Program-made: the position numbers and the translations under genes
Shown: piece after piece, positions 26,592 through 36,004 of the stretch
How the letters are laid out: every line of letters begins with the position of its first letter
Position numbering within the stretch: position 1 is the first letter of the stretch
Notes under the pieces: generated by a model
Told to the model about the DNA's origin: nothing
Databases searched by the model: none
The model's input: the letters and a program-made list of their open reading frames with translations, nothing else
Assembly: GCA_029571215.1 (NCBI GenBank)
Contig: JAKPTE010000008.1
Coordinates: 1 to 64,000 of the forward strand
Source of the DNA: Bacteroidota bacterium
GTDB taxonomy: Bacteria > Bacteroidota > Bacteroidia > Bacteroidales > JAAYUG01
Direction of reading: 5' to 3'
DNA: 64,000 nucleotides

Positions 26592-27485
26592 ATGAAGAAA
26601 GCGGGGCTTCTTTTATCAATGGCATGCCTGGTGTCATTCTGTAGCACAGACAGGCAAAAGTCTGATGCCTACGGAAATTTCGAAGCGGTGGAATACATTG
26701 TCTCGGCCGAAGGGCAGGGCACCCTCACCGATTTCCTGCCGAAAGAAGGAATTACCGGAAAAGCAGGCAGCTATGCAGGATGCATCGACACCACTCAGTT
26801 GTTTTTAAAAAAACAACAATTGATGACGCAGAAAAAAGGCCTGACGGCACGACGCAAAGCAGTTAATGCCCAGTTGGATGTGTTACAGGCTCAGAAAAAT
26901 AACCTTCTTCTTGAAAAAACTCGAGTTGAAAAGCTTCTGGAAGGTAATGCAGCTACACCCAAACAGTTGGATGATATAAAGGGTAATATTGAAGTGCTTG
27001 ATAAACAGGCAGCTTCAGTCAGTCTGCAAAGAGAAAGCCTGGCGGTTGAAAACGATGCGCTTGATGTACAGATCGCACAGGTAAATGAACAGATTGATAA
27101 ATCGTTGATCCGCTATCCGGTTACAGGTACCGTTCTCGAAAAATATGTCGAAAAATCGGAACTTGTTTTTCCGGGAAAACCATTATTCAAAATAGCTTCA
27201 CTTGATACTCTGTTTCTGCGCGTTTATATTGACGGAAGTCAGCTTCCGGCGTTACGGCTTAATCAGAATGCAGAAGTCGTTGTCGATGCGGAGGATGGTG
27301 GCTTGAAAAAACTTTCCGGTCGGGTATGCTGGATAGCCTCACAAGCCGAGTTTACACCCAAAACCATTCAAACACGCAAGGAAAGGGTGAATCTGGTTTA
27401 TGCCGTTAAAATCAGTGTACCAAACGATGGAAGCCTTAAAATAGGAATGCCGGGAGAAGCCGTTTTTTTCTCAAGAGAAAAATGA
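26592..27485 (+). CDS. HlyD-family periplasmic adaptor lipoprotein
   Basis: 297 aa from the ATG at 26592 (MKKAGLLLSMACLVSFC), a lipoprotein with Cys near 17. The family parts are the split lipoyl/barrel region around a coiled-coil hairpin (about 75-175: KKQQLMTQKKGLTARRKAVN, LEKTRVEKLLEGNAATPKQL) and then IRYPVTGTVLEKYVEKSELV and FPGKPLFKIASLDTLFLRVY. It links the inner-membrane ABC unit to TolC. The first beta segment is unusual for the family (GQGTLTDFLPKEGITGKAGS) but comparable to YbhG-type adaptors. Confidence 0.93.
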   Translation: MKKAGLLLSMACLVSFCSTDRQKSDAYGNFEAVEYIVSAEGQGTLTDFLPKEGITGKAGSYAGCIDTTQLFLKKQQLMTQKKGLTARRKAVNAQLDVLQAQKNNLLLEKTRVEKLLEGNAATPKQLDDIKGNIEVLDKQAASVSLQRESLAVENDALDVQIAQVNEQIDKSLIRYPVTGTVLEKYVEKSELVFPGKPLFKIASLDTLFLRVYIDGSQLPALRLNQNAEVVVDAEDGGLKKLSGRVCWIASQAEFTPKTIQTRKERVNLVYAVKISVPNDGSLKIGMPGEAVFFSREK

Positions 27486-27486
27486 A

Positions 27487-28398
27487 ATGAAACCATTTGT
27501 CGAGATTGAAAAGATTTCCAGACAATTCGGTGATATTACCGCTTTGTACCAGGTTTCCTTAACTGTGGAGCAAGGAAAAATCTTTGGATTAATCGGACCC
27601 GACGGGGCAGGGAAGACCACCCTGTTCAGAATAATTGCAACCCTCCTGTTGCCTGATGAGGGCAGAGTCTTGGTGAACGGAATCGATGTGGTTCGCAAAT
27701 GGTGGAATATACGGGAAATGATCGGGTATATGCCAGGAAAATTTTCACTGTACCAAGACCTTACCGTTCGGGAGAATCTTGAATTCTTTGCTTCTGTGTT
27801 TCGGTCATCAGTACAGCAAAACTATAGCCTGATTAAACCAATATACGATCAGCTAAAACCCTTTGAAAATCGCAGGGCCGGAAACCTTTCTGGCGGCATG
27901 AAGCAGAAACTTGCTCTGTGCTGTGCACTGATCCATAAGCCCGGCCTGCTTCTACTTGACGAACCTACAACCGGAGTGGATGCTGTCTCCCGAGCAGAAT
28001 TCTGGGAAATTTTGCACAACCTGGTCAAGGCTGATATCACCATCCTTGTTTCTACTTCCTATATGAACGAAGCTTCACAGTGTGACCGGGTTGCTCTCCT
28101 TCAGAAAGGAAGAATCCTTACCACGGGTTCACCGGCTGAAATTACCGGAAAGTTCCCTTCACAAATCTATTCCATTACTGCCGGAGACAATTTTCGCCTT
28201 GTTCATGCACTGAACAAATGGGAAAAAACGAAATTCGCGTGGATGTATGGACATACTGTTCATTGGATCCCAAAGGAAAAGATTGATAACAGGGATACAG
28301 TCCGTGCATTTCTTGATGCATCCGGTTGTCAGACGTTTCACATCGAGGAAATTTTACCCGATATGGAAGATTGTTTTATGGAATTGATGACAGAATAA
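27487..28398 (+). CDS. ABC exporter ATPase 1 (N-half of YbhF type)
   Basis: 303 aa. Walker A GPDGAGKTT, signature LSGGMKQKLALCCAL and Walker B LLLLDEPTTGVD are intact. The H-loop His is replaced (LVSTSYMNEASQCD). The C-terminal extension (about 225-303) is longer than the core. It corresponds to the first half of E. coli YbhF, which is one fused protein; here the halves are separate genes. It powers the exporter with the second ATPase. The start follows the HlyD stop by 1 bp. Confidence 0.93.
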   Translation: MKPFVEIEKISRQFGDITALYQVSLTVEQGKIFGLIGPDGAGKTTLFRIIATLLLPDEGRVLVNGIDVVRKWWNIREMIGYMPGKFSLYQDLTVRENLEFFASVFRSSVQQNYSLIKPIYDQLKPFENRRAGNLSGGMKQKLALCCALIHKPGLLLLDEPTTGVDAVSRAEFWEILHNLVKADITILVSTSYMNEASQCDRVALLQKGRILTTGSPAEITGKFPSQIYSITAGDNFRLVHALNKWEKTKFAWMYGHTVHWIPKEKIDNRDTVRAFLDASGCQTFHIEEILPDMEDCFMELMTE

Positions 28399-28402
28399 TG
28401 AT

Positions 28403-29146
28403 ATGACAAAGGAACCCGCTATACGTGTCAGGGATCTTGTGAAAAAATTCGGCAGTTTTACCGCCAATGATAAACTGACTTTTGAAGTGCACCAGGGGGA
28501 AATTTTTGGATTTCTCGGAGCCAATGGTGCAGGAAAAACAACCGCAATAAAAATTCTTTGTGGACTGACTGCTCCTACTTCGGGAGAGGTTTATGTGACG
28601 GGATGCAATGTGGCAATTCAGCCCGAAAAGGTCAAGAAAAATATCGGCTACATGAGCCAGCGGTTCTCCCTGTACGATGATATGACAGTTGCCGAAAATA
28701 TATGGTTCTATGCCGGCATTTACGGAATGGATAGGCAACAAATCCGGGGACGCATTAGCCAGCTTTTGTCGGAAATGGGAATCAGCCACATTCGTAATAC
28801 CCTCATCCGGGATATCCCCATTGGATGGAAGCAGAAACTGGCCTTTCTGGTAGCTGTTTTTCACGATCCTCCGCTGGTTTTTCTCGACGAACCTACCGCA
28901 GGCGTTGATCCGCTGGCACGAAGACAATTCTGGGAGCTGATTTATCAGTATGCAGCCCGGGGGAAAACGGTTTTTGTTACCACACATTACATGGACGAAG
29001 CAGAGTATTGCGACCGGGTTTGTATCCTTTCGGAGGGAAGAATTGCTGCTCTGGGAACCCCTAATGAATTAAAAAAACTGTGGAATGCCCGTTCAGTGGA
29101 AGATGTTTTTTTGCGCATTGCACGACCTAATCATAATAAAAATTAA
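28403..29146 (+). CDS. ABC exporter ATPase 2 (C-half of YbhF type)
   Basis: 247 aa. Walker A GANGAGKTT, Walker B LVFLDEPTAGVD and H-loop VTTHYMDEAEYCD are intact. The signature LSGGQ is degenerate (IPIGWKQKLAFLVAVF), as is usual for the second YbhF half. With ATPase 1 it forms a heterodimer in which one site is canonical (Walker A and H-loop from this protein, LSGG from ATPase 1). It is followed after 6 bp by the HAD phosphatase gene. Confidence 0.93.
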   Translation: MTKEPAIRVRDLVKKFGSFTANDKLTFEVHQGEIFGFLGANGAGKTTAIKILCGLTAPTSGEVYVTGCNVAIQPEKVKKNIGYMSQRFSLYDDMTVAENIWFYAGIYGMDRQQIRGRISQLLSEMGISHIRNTLIRDIPIGWKQKLAFLVAVFHDPPLVFLDEPTAGVDPLARRQFWELIYQYAARGKTVFVTTHYMDEAEYCDRVCILSEGRIAALGTPNELKKLWNARSVEDVFLRIARPNHNKN

Positions 29147-29152
29147 CTTTCT

Positions 29153-29818
29153 ATGAAGATATCGGCTATATTTGATATGGATGGCGTTCTTGTGAACAAT
29201 AATCCCTGGCATATCCAGGCATGGATAACTTTTGCCGAAAGGCACGGACTATCTATAACCCCCCAGGAAGTGGAAAGCCATTTCGGAAATACAAACCGTG
29301 ACTATCTCACTTTTTTGTTCAGGAAAGAATTGCAACCCCACGAAATAGAAGAACTTGCTGAAGAAAAGGAAATGATATACCGTTCTCTTTGTGAACAGTA
29401 TATTGAACCAGTTAATGGCCTCATCCACTTTTTGGAACAACTGAAAAAATTCCAATTCGGGATTGCTATCGCAACAGGAGGCCCTCTTTCCAATGTCCGG
29501 TTTGTTATGGATAAACTGAAAACAGGGCATCTTTTTGATGTTTATGTTTACGATAGCATGGTGAAAAAGGGAAAACCCGATCCGGAACTTTTTCTGAAAG
29601 CAGCAGAACTACTTGGTACCAGTCCCCGCTATTGTGTGGTTTTTGAAGATTCGGTACACGGAATCGAGGCTGCCAGACGTGCTTCCATGCTGCCTGTTGG
29701 CATCAATACCTCAGGCAACAGGGAGAAACTTAAAAACGCTTCCCTTGTAGTGAACGATTTTACGGAATTAACCGCTGAATCTGTCCTTGAAATGCTGAAT
29801 AACCGGAAAGATATATGA
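29153..29818 (+). CDS. HAD-family phosphatase, beta-phosphoglucomutase-like
   Basis: 221 aa. Motif I FDMDGVLVNN (DxD), motif II IATGGPL, motif III Lys in VKKGKPDPELF and motif IV VVFEDSVHGIEAA are complete, with an alpha-helical cap (about 15-90). Substrate unknown; sugar phosphates and other small phosphate esters are typical. It is inserted between the ATPase and permease genes of an efflux operon and its stop overlaps the first permease by 4 bp (ATGA). Its product is therefore made with the exporter, though no functional link is proven. Confidence 0.9.
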   Translation: MKISAIFDMDGVLVNNNPWHIQAWITFAERHGLSITPQEVESHFGNTNRDYLTFLFRKELQPHEIEELAEEKEMIYRSLCEQYIEPVNGLIHFLEQLKKFQFGIAIATGGPLSNVRFVMDKLKTGHLFDVYVYDSMVKKGKPDPELFLKAAELLGTSPRYCVVFEDSVHGIEAARRASMLPVGINTSGNREKLKNASLVVNDFTELTAESVLEMLNNRKDI

Positions 29819-30918
29819 AACCTTTTCTCGGATTTGTCCGGAAAGAATTTTATCACATTCTGCGTGACTATCGCACGCTGCTTGTTCTTTTCGGCATGCC
29901 GGTGGCACAGATGCTCATCTTTGGATTTGTTATTTCAACCGAAATACGGAATGTCAATATTGCTGTATACGATCAGAGCAATGATACCTATACAAGACAG
30001 ATTACTGACAAGTTACTTTCATCAGGTTTTTTCAGGCTGCACCAACGCATTCAGTCGCCCGGACAAATCCAACAGGCGTTTCGTAGCGGAAAGGTCAAGG
30101 AAGTTATAGTGTACGAATCAGATTTTGCCGGGAAACTTCTCCGCAGCGGGCTGGCAAATGTTCAGATTATCGCCGATGCCAGCGACGCCAACCAGGCCCA
30201 CATGATGGTAGGTTATACTACCGAAATTATCCTTTCCTGTATGGCTTCCTGGAACAAAAATGTACCTTCACCGGTAAATGTTCAGATAAAACCAAGAATG
30301 CTCTACAACGAAAATCTGAGCAGCGCCTTCATGTTTGTGCCCGGCACCATGGCAATGATCCTTATGCTGATTTGTACCCTAATGACATCCATATCAATTG
30401 TAAGAGAAAAAGAAACCGGCTCTATGGAAGTTTTGCTTGCTTCTCCTTTGCGCCCGTTTCAGATTATCGGAGGGAAAGTGCTTCCATACATTGTTCTGTC
30501 ATTAATAAATGCTGTTTCAGTTATCTTTCTGGGGGTTTTTGTTTTCGGTGTACCTGTACATGGTTCATTCTTTCTGCTTTTTGTTGAATGCCTGCTGTAC
30601 ATTTCCCTTGCCCTTTCCGTTGGCATTTTCATTTCTACCGTTACCAGCAGCCAGCAACTTGCCCTATTCCTTTCAATGCTGATTCTGATGCTCCCTACCA
30701 TCCTGCTTTCGGGCTTTATTTTTCCCGTCGAAAGCATGCCAACAATATTGCAATGGCTTTGCCATCTTATGCCCCCCAAATACTTTATTACAATTCTTAA
30801 AAATGTCATGCTGAAGGGCACCGGGATAGATACGGTATGGCGCGAAACAATTGTCCTGTTGGGTATGACTATACTTTTTATGAGTATGAGTATCAAACGG
30901 TTTCAGATTCGGTTATAA
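29815..30918 (+). CDS. ABC-2 type exporter permease 1 (YbhS/YbhR family)
   Basis: 367 aa. One N-terminal helix (about 20-40), a large extracytoplasmic domain (about 45-170) and five helices at the C-terminal half. The sequence SIVREKETGSMEVLLASPLR is the family signature, and SGFIFPVESMPTILQWLCHL is the conserved final loop. It pairs with the next gene as a heterodimeric membrane domain. The start overlaps the HAD stop. Confidence 0.93.
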   Translation: MKPFLGFVRKEFYHILRDYRTLLVLFGMPVAQMLIFGFVISTEIRNVNIAVYDQSNDTYTRQITDKLLSSGFFRLHQRIQSPGQIQQAFRSGKVKEVIVYESDFAGKLLRSGLANVQIIADASDANQAHMMVGYTTEIILSCMASWNKNVPSPVNVQIKPRMLYNENLSSAFMFVPGTMAMILMLICTLMTSISIVREKETGSMEVLLASPLRPFQIIGGKVLPYIVLSLINAVSVIFLGVFVFGVPVHGSFFLLFVECLLYISLALSVGIFISTVTSSQQLALFLSMLILMLPTILLSGFIFPVESMPTILQWLCHLMPPKYFITILKNVMLKGTGIDTVWRETIVLLGMTILFMSMSIKRFQIRL

Positions 30919-30934
30919 AACTTGTTCTTCGGCT

Positions 30935-32065
30935 ATGCAACGAATTTTATTTATTATCAGGAAAGAGTTCCTTCAGATCTTCAGAAACCGTTTCATGGTT
31001 CCCATAATTTTTGTGGTTCCTGTTGTCCAGCTGATTATCCTGGTAAATGCTGCCACACTCGAAATGAAAAATATCAGGATTAGCATTGTGGACAATGATA
31101 ATTCGTCTGTAAGCCATGGCCTTTCGGATCATATTGTACATTCACCTTTTTTTAAATTTGTTCCCCAGGAAGGGAATAACCTGAACCTTGCCTTACGCAG
31201 GATGGAAAAAGACCAGACAGATGCCATCCTGGTTTTTCCTGATCGATTCAGCGAGTCAATCCATAAGGGCCAACCGGCTGATCTTCAGTTACTGATAAAT
31301 GCTATCAACGGAATGAAGGCCGGAATTACATCTTCTTATGTCGCTCAGATCATCAGAAATTATTTTGCATCCTCAGCAAATGAACTGAACGTAAATGCAT
31401 CGGTTCAGCCCGGAAAGACAATACACCAGGTACGAATTTCTCCATTGTTCTGGTATAACCCGGAACTGAACTATAAAATTTTTATGGTACCGGCTATTCT
31501 CGTCATCCTTGTAACCCTTACCGGCGCCCTGCTGGCAGGACTCAATCTGGTTCGTGAGAAGGAAATGGGAACAATCGAACAGATCAACGTCACACCCATT
31601 GGAAAATTTGAATTTCTGGCCGGAAAACTGATTCCTTTCCTGATCATAGCGCTGGCCGAACTTGCCTTCGGCCTGGTCATGGGAAAAATCCTCTTTCGTA
31701 TCCCCATCCTCGGTAGCCTTCTGCTCCTGTTCGGGGTGGTGGTTGTCTATCTGATTTTGGTTCAGTCGCTTAGCCTTCTGATATCCACTGTCAGCAATAC
31801 CCAGCAGCAGGCTATGTTCCTCATTTTCTTCTTTATGCTCATTTTTATTATGACCAGCGGAATTTTTACGCCTGTTGAAAGCATGCCTGTTATTGCACAA
31901 AAACTCGACTGGCTGAATCCCGTATTTTATCTCATGCGAATGATCCGCATGATCCTGCTGAAGGGTTCAACCTTAAAGGATATCCTTCCTTACATTCTCC
32001 CGATGACCGGTTATGCAGCCACAATGTTCCTGATCGCAGTGAGGGCCTACAGAAAGACCACCTGA
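30935..32065 (+). CDS. ABC-2 type exporter permease 2 (YbhS/YbhR family)
   Basis: 376 aa with the same topology as permease 1: N-terminal helix, extracytoplasmic domain, five helices. Signature LNLVREKEMGTIEQINVTPI and final loop TSGIFTPVESMPVIAQKLDW. The two permeases are clear homologues, so they form a heterodimer. It closes the efflux operon. A short track ORF overlapping its stop is only an extension of the following SemiSWEET gene, which has its own promoter inside the gap. Confidence 0.93.
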   Translation: MQRILFIIRKEFLQIFRNRFMVPIIFVVPVVQLIILVNAATLEMKNIRISIVDNDNSSVSHGLSDHIVHSPFFKFVPQEGNNLNLALRRMEKDQTDAILVFPDRFSESIHKGQPADLQLLINAINGMKAGITSSYVAQIIRNYFASSANELNVNASVQPGKTIHQVRISPLFWYNPELNYKIFMVPAILVILVTLTGALLAGLNLVREKEMGTIEQINVTPIGKFEFLAGKLIPFLIIALAELAFGLVMGKILFRIPILGSLLLLFGVVVVYLILVQSLSLLISTVSNTQQQAMFLIFFFMLIFIMTSGIFTPVESMPVIAQKLDWLNPVFYLMRMIRMILLKGSTLKDILPYILPMTGYAATMFLIAVRAYRKTT

Positions 32066-32077
32066 TGATCCCTTTCC

Positions 32078-32108
32078 TTTGTTTACCATTCCCTTTGTTC
32101 TATCTTTG
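32078..32108 (+). promoter_or_regulatory. Bacteroidota promoter of the SemiSWEET gene
   Basis: TTTG (32078-32081), 19 bp spacer, TATCTTTG (32101-32108). It fits the consensus exactly and places initiation near 32115, giving a leader of about 13 nt before the ATG at 32128. Confidence 0.7.
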
Positions 32109-32127
32109 CCCTTTATTTTTAGCGAAT

Positions 32128-32382
32128 ATGAAACTGGTTGACTTTCTTGGCTTTTTTGCAGCAATTCTCACTACAGTAGCCTATATACCACAGGCACTTA
32201 AGACAATCCGCACACGCCATACACGTGACCTTTCCCTTGCCATGTATTCTGTTCTCAACGTGGGCCTTGTTGCCTGGCTTGTTTATGGTATTTTTCTGGT
32301 ACAATGGCCGATCATTTTTGCCAATATCGTGACGCTTTTATTTACACTTCCCATTTTGTATTTCAAAATAAAATACAAATAG
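32128..32382 (+). CDS. SemiSWEET sugar transporter
   Basis: 84 aa, three helices, PQ motif in TVAYIPQALKTIRTRHTRDL. Length and topology are those of bacterial SemiSWEETs, which work as homodimers and carry sugars by facilitated diffusion. I chose the ATG at 32128 over the track's 32065, since the extra 21 residues are hydrophobic and would lie across the promoter. The substrate cannot be read from sequence. Confidence 0.93.
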   Translation: MKLVDFLGFFAAILTTVAYIPQALKTIRTRHTRDLSLAMYSVLNVGLVAWLVYGIFLVQWPIIFANIVTLLFTLPILYFKIKYK

Positions 32383-32465
32383 GGGAACGGAACTACCATT
32401 ACATGGCATTGTTTTTGCTTTGTCTTTGCAGCGACAAATCATGAATAACCTAAAAACCGTCTATT

Positions 32466-33098
32466 ATGAAAAAAATACTTTTAATTACGGTGGGACTGTC
32501 GTTTGCTTTTTTGTCAAGCGCCCAGTTTCTGCGGTTCGGACTGACCGGAGGTGTGAGTTCATCCTCTGTCCAAGTTAGTGATATCGTTACAACGGATGAC
32601 AATACAGCCGAATATCACATCAATACCTTTAATCCAGCCGTTGGTTTTCATTTCGGTGGTTTTGCCCGGATTACAGTTTCAAAGTTCTTCCTTCAGCCAC
32701 AGGTGTTATTTTCTTCTACTGGCGGTGAAGTGAAAATCAGAGAAGTAAAATTCGATACTACCTTTTTTCGGAACCAGAGGTTCAACAGAGTTGATATCCC
32801 GGTCCTGGCTGGCTACAAGCTTGGATTTTTGCGACTGGAAGCAGGTCCCGTTGCCACATTTACCCTGTCAAGAAAAAACGACCTTTTTGATTGGGCTGGT
32901 TATAAGGAGGACTTTAATGCAGCTTCTATAGGATATCAGGCAGGTCTGGGAGTTGATCTGCTGAAGAAAGTAACAATTGACCTGAAGTACGAAGGCAGCC
33001 TGAGCAAGCTGGGAAAAGGTGTGACCATAGGTGAAAGAACTTATCCGCTGGATTCACGCACAAACCAGTGGATTGTAAGTCTTGGACTATTCCTCTGA
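32466..33098 (+). CDS. outer-membrane beta-barrel protein (PorT-like family)
   Basis: 210 aa with a signal peptide (MKKILLITVGLSFAFLSSAQ). The remainder alternates hydrophobic and polar residues as beta strands and ends with Phe-Leu (WIVSLGLFL), as outer-membrane barrels do. RFNRVDIPVLAGYKLGFLRL and the GPVATFTL stretch are typical of the PorT/outer-membrane beta-barrel domain family of Bacteroidota. Function unknown; not an obvious type 9 secretion component. Confidence 0.85.
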   Translation: MKKILLITVGLSFAFLSSAQFLRFGLTGGVSSSSVQVSDIVTTDDNTAEYHINTFNPAVGFHFGGFARITVSKFFLQPQVLFSSTGGEVKIREVKFDTTFFRNQRFNRVDIPVLAGYKLGFLRLEAGPVATFTLSRKNDLFDWAGYKEDFNAASIGYQAGLGVDLLKKVTIDLKYEGSLSKLGKGVTIGERTYPLDSRTNQWIVSLGLFL

Positions 33099-33197
33099 GC
33101 AGAGTACTTTCCGTTCGCTTTTTAACCGGCCGTCCCTTCTTCAATTTCCTGGTTTTGCCCTATATTTACAGAGGCAAAACAAGAAACGGAAATTGCA

Positions 33198-35123
33198 ATG
33201 GTTCGGGATGGCGCACTCCGGTTTTTCATAATATACTGTTTGATTATCCTGGTGGCAGGCAGACATGCCATCAGCCAGAGTATTCCGGCGTATGCTGTGT
33301 CAGAAATACCAGATTCGGTCAGGAAGAATGCATTTGCCGTCATCAGATACAAAACGGTGCATTGCAGAATCATTGACGAAAAAAGATTTAAAATTCTCAA
33401 CAAACAGGCCATAACCATTCTGAACAAGGCGGGAGAATATAAGGCGGCCATTGTTATCTTTTATGACAAATTCCGTCACATTGATGCCGTTAAAGGAAAT
33501 ATCTATAATGGATCCGGAAAACTTATCAGAAAAATTACTGCCAGAGATCTGACCGATGCAGCTGCTGTTTCCGATTACAGTTTATACGATGATAACCGGA
33601 TGCTTTATTTTCAGCCCATGATTCCGGAATATCCGTATACTGTGGAATATGAGTATGAAATTACCTATGAGAGCCTTTACTACCTGTCGCAATGGGACGC
33701 ATTCCCCGGATACAATACAGGTGCCGAATACTACGAATTCTCTTTAACTTATCCTCTGCATTTTAAACCTTCCTGGTATGCACTTCACCTTGGCCAGCCT
33801 AAGGTAGCAAATGAAAATCCTGATACGGAAACACTGACCTGGAAGATACGCAACATTGTCCCACGGTCGGAAGAAATAATGGAATCTTCTGCAGCGGAAT
33901 GGGTCCCTATGGTAATGATTTCCCCGGAAATCTTCAGCATGGGTAATTATAAAGGTTCCATGCGTTCCTGGCAGGAACTCGGAAAATGGTTTCGCGATAT
34001 CAATGCCGGGAGATCTGATCTGCCTCCAGGTACCTGTCAGAAAATTCAACGTCTCATTGCACAAGAAAAAGACACCATTGAAATGGTCAGGAAGATATAC
34101 CAGTTTATGCAATCGAAAACCCGCTACGTTTCCATACAGCTTGGACTGGGTGGCCTGCAACCCCTTCCTGCTTCTCAGGTAGACGAATACGGTTACGGTG
34201 ATTGTAAGGCATTGACCAATTACATGCTCGCCCTCCTAAAATGTGCCGGCATCAGATCTTTATATGCACTTGTTTATGGAGGCACTAATGACAAAGGATT
34301 TATTCTTCCCGAATTTCCGTCGGGAAGATTCAATCATGTTGTTTTGTGTGTACCATTTCAGAACGATACATTATGGCTTGAGTCTACCGATCAGAAACAA
34401 CCGTTTGGCTACCTTGGAACGTTTGCCGACGACCGGTTTGCTTTACTGATCACAGAAAAGGGAGGATTTCTTGCAAAAACCCCGGAATATTCCGGAAAAG
34501 ATAATCTGTGGAGTTGTTCCGGTAACCTGCGTCTCGATGGAGAGGGAAATGCCGAAGGATACCTCACGCTGAAAGGCAGGGGAATACTGAGCGACAGGCT
34601 CAGGGACCTGACGAACAAACCATTTCTCGAGCAAAGGAAGGAAATTTATCCCATCACGGAATTACCTGATATAACAATCCGTGAACATATCCTGCACATA
34701 ACCGATGCTCCTGTTCCTGAAGCTATTCTCTCACTGCAAATAGTTGCATATAACCTCGCTTCTGTCAGCGGTCAGAGAATCTTCCTTCCACTGAACCGAC
34801 TGGACCGTTTTCCGTTCCTTCCCCACAACGGAAAGGAAAGAAAAACCTCCGTGGAACTAATCCGTTCACGCACCTTTTGTGATACCCTGACTTATGCCAT
34901 CCCGGAAAGATGGACGGTTGAATTTCTGCCGGAAGGAAAAGATATATCTTCCTCTTTTGGAGAGTATCACTCTGCGGTTGGTTTGTATGCCGGAAAAATT
35001 ACCTTTACCCGGTATTTCACTCTGAAAAAAGGAAAATATCCTGCATCTGCATACAGCGAACTGGAATCCTTCCTTAGGGAAGTGGCTGCAGCCGATAATC
35101 TCCAGGCGGTTCTCATAAGGTAA
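33198..35123 (+). CDS. DUF3857/transglutaminase-like secreted protein, intact triad
   Basis: 641 aa. After the signal peptide come a DUF3857 beta domain (about 45-215), a transglutaminase-like domain (about 275-400) and a C-terminal DUF2569/DUF3858-like beta part. The catalytic Cys336 is in YGYGDCKALTNYM, the His in RFNHVVLCV and the Asp in LESTDQK, so the Cys-His-Asp triad is complete. Probably a periplasmic protease or peptide crosslinker; no substrate is known for this group. A sister copy lies at 39265. Confidence 0.9.
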   Translation: MVRDGALRFFIIYCLIILVAGRHAISQSIPAYAVSEIPDSVRKNAFAVIRYKTVHCRIIDEKRFKILNKQAITILNKAGEYKAAIVIFYDKFRHIDAVKGNIYNGSGKLIRKITARDLTDAAAVSDYSLYDDNRMLYFQPMIPEYPYTVEYEYEITYESLYYLSQWDAFPGYNTGAEYYEFSLTYPLHFKPSWYALHLGQPKVANENPDTETLTWKIRNIVPRSEEIMESSAAEWVPMVMISPEIFSMGNYKGSMRSWQELGKWFRDINAGRSDLPPGTCQKIQRLIAQEKDTIEMVRKIYQFMQSKTRYVSIQLGLGGLQPLPASQVDEYGYGDCKALTNYMLALLKCAGIRSLYALVYGGTNDKGFILPEFPSGRFNHVVLCVPFQNDTLWLESTDQKQPFGYLGTFADDRFALLITEKGGFLAKTPEYSGKDNLWSCSGNLRLDGEGNAEGYLTLKGRGILSDRLRDLTNKPFLEQRKEIYPITELPDITIREHILHITDAPVPEAILSLQIVAYNLASVSGQRIFLPLNRLDRFPFLPHNGKERKTSVELIRSRTFCDTLTYAIPERWTVEFLPEGKDISSSFGEYHSAVGLYAGKITFTRYFTLKKGKYPASAYSELESFLREVAAADNLQAVLIR

Positions 35124-35275
35124 CAACGGAAGTACATATCTGTTGTAGAGATATTTTCTTGGATCTTTAGTAATGTCAAAAACTACCATACAACTGAAAC
35201 ATGGAATCCGAAAAAATTTGCTTTTAAGTTCAACCAGGGTGAACTATTAATATCAATCCTAAACATACAGATGCA

Positions 35276-36004
35276 ATGTGCTATTTTATTGAAATCAATC
35301 TGACCAAAATAGAGCTCGAAAAGCGCTTTGGTGCAAAAATGCCGGAAGATTTTCAGTGGAAACCAGCTTATTTCTTCTCCGGATTTGATTATCCCCGGAT
35401 ACCCGTTGTGATTTCACAGCAACCTGAAAATTTTGTCCCGGCATATTGGGGTCTTGTGCCTTCCTGGATAAGGGAGGAAAGTAAAGCATTTGAAATACGG
35501 TCAAAAACCCTTAATGCCCGTATGGAAAGCATCTCTGAGAAACCCTCCTTCAGGAAGCCATTTCTCAGCCGACGCTGTCTGGTTCCCGCCCACGGGTTTT
35601 ATGAATGGCATCATGCCGGTACGCGGAAATACCCTTTTTATATAGCCCTTGCAAATGATGAACCCTTTGCTTTGGCAGGAATTACTGATGAATGGACCAA
35701 CCCCTCCACCGGGGAGAAAATACCGACCTTCTCAATTATAACCACTCAGGCAAACAGCTTGCTGGAAAGAATCCACAATTCCAAAAAACGAATGCCTGTT
35801 ATTCTGCCACCTGAGAAGGAAAAAAGCTGGATTGACCCATCCCTTCCGCCTGAATCAGCAATGCAATTATTACAACCGTATCCGACAGAATTATTGAAAG
35901 CCTGGCCCGTGTCCCGGCAAATCGCTTCCCGCACAATCGATCCGGCTTCTCCTGAATTTATTCAGCCTGTTTCTTTTCCGGAACTGGAAATCGATCTGAA
36001 ATAG
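35276..36004 (+). CDS. SRAP protein (YedK/HMCES), abasic-site crosslinking
   Basis: 242 aa. Cys2 (MCYFIE) is the residue that forms a thiazolidine link to abasic DNA after Met removal. Other family residues are the Asn in LNARMES, the Glu in VPAHGFYEWHH and the His in ERIHNSKKRMPVIL. It shields abasic sites in single-stranded DNA during replication. The gene stands alone. I see no LexA-like box in the leader, but none is well defined for this phylum. Confidence 0.95.
   Translation: MCYFIEINLTKIELEKRFGAKMPEDFQWKPAYFFSGFDYPRIPVVISQQPENFVPAYWGLVPSWIREESKAFEIRSKTLNARMESISEKPSFRKPFLSRRCLVPAHGFYEWHHAGTRKYPFYIALANDEPFALAGITDEWTNPSTGEKIPTFSIITTQANSLLERIHNSKKRMPVILPPEKEKSWIDPSLPPESAMQLLQPYPTELLKAWPVSRQIASRTIDPASPEFIQPVSFPELEIDLK

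Noticed and set aside
31373-31900. 175-codon minus ORF inside permease 2
   Set aside because: Shadow. Its Asn/Gln/Glu-rich sequence mirrors the hydrophobic codons of the permease.
32401-32440. TGTCTTTG as -7 box for the OM beta-barrel gene
   Set aside because: The second base departs from the TA consensus and no TTG lies at 19 bp.
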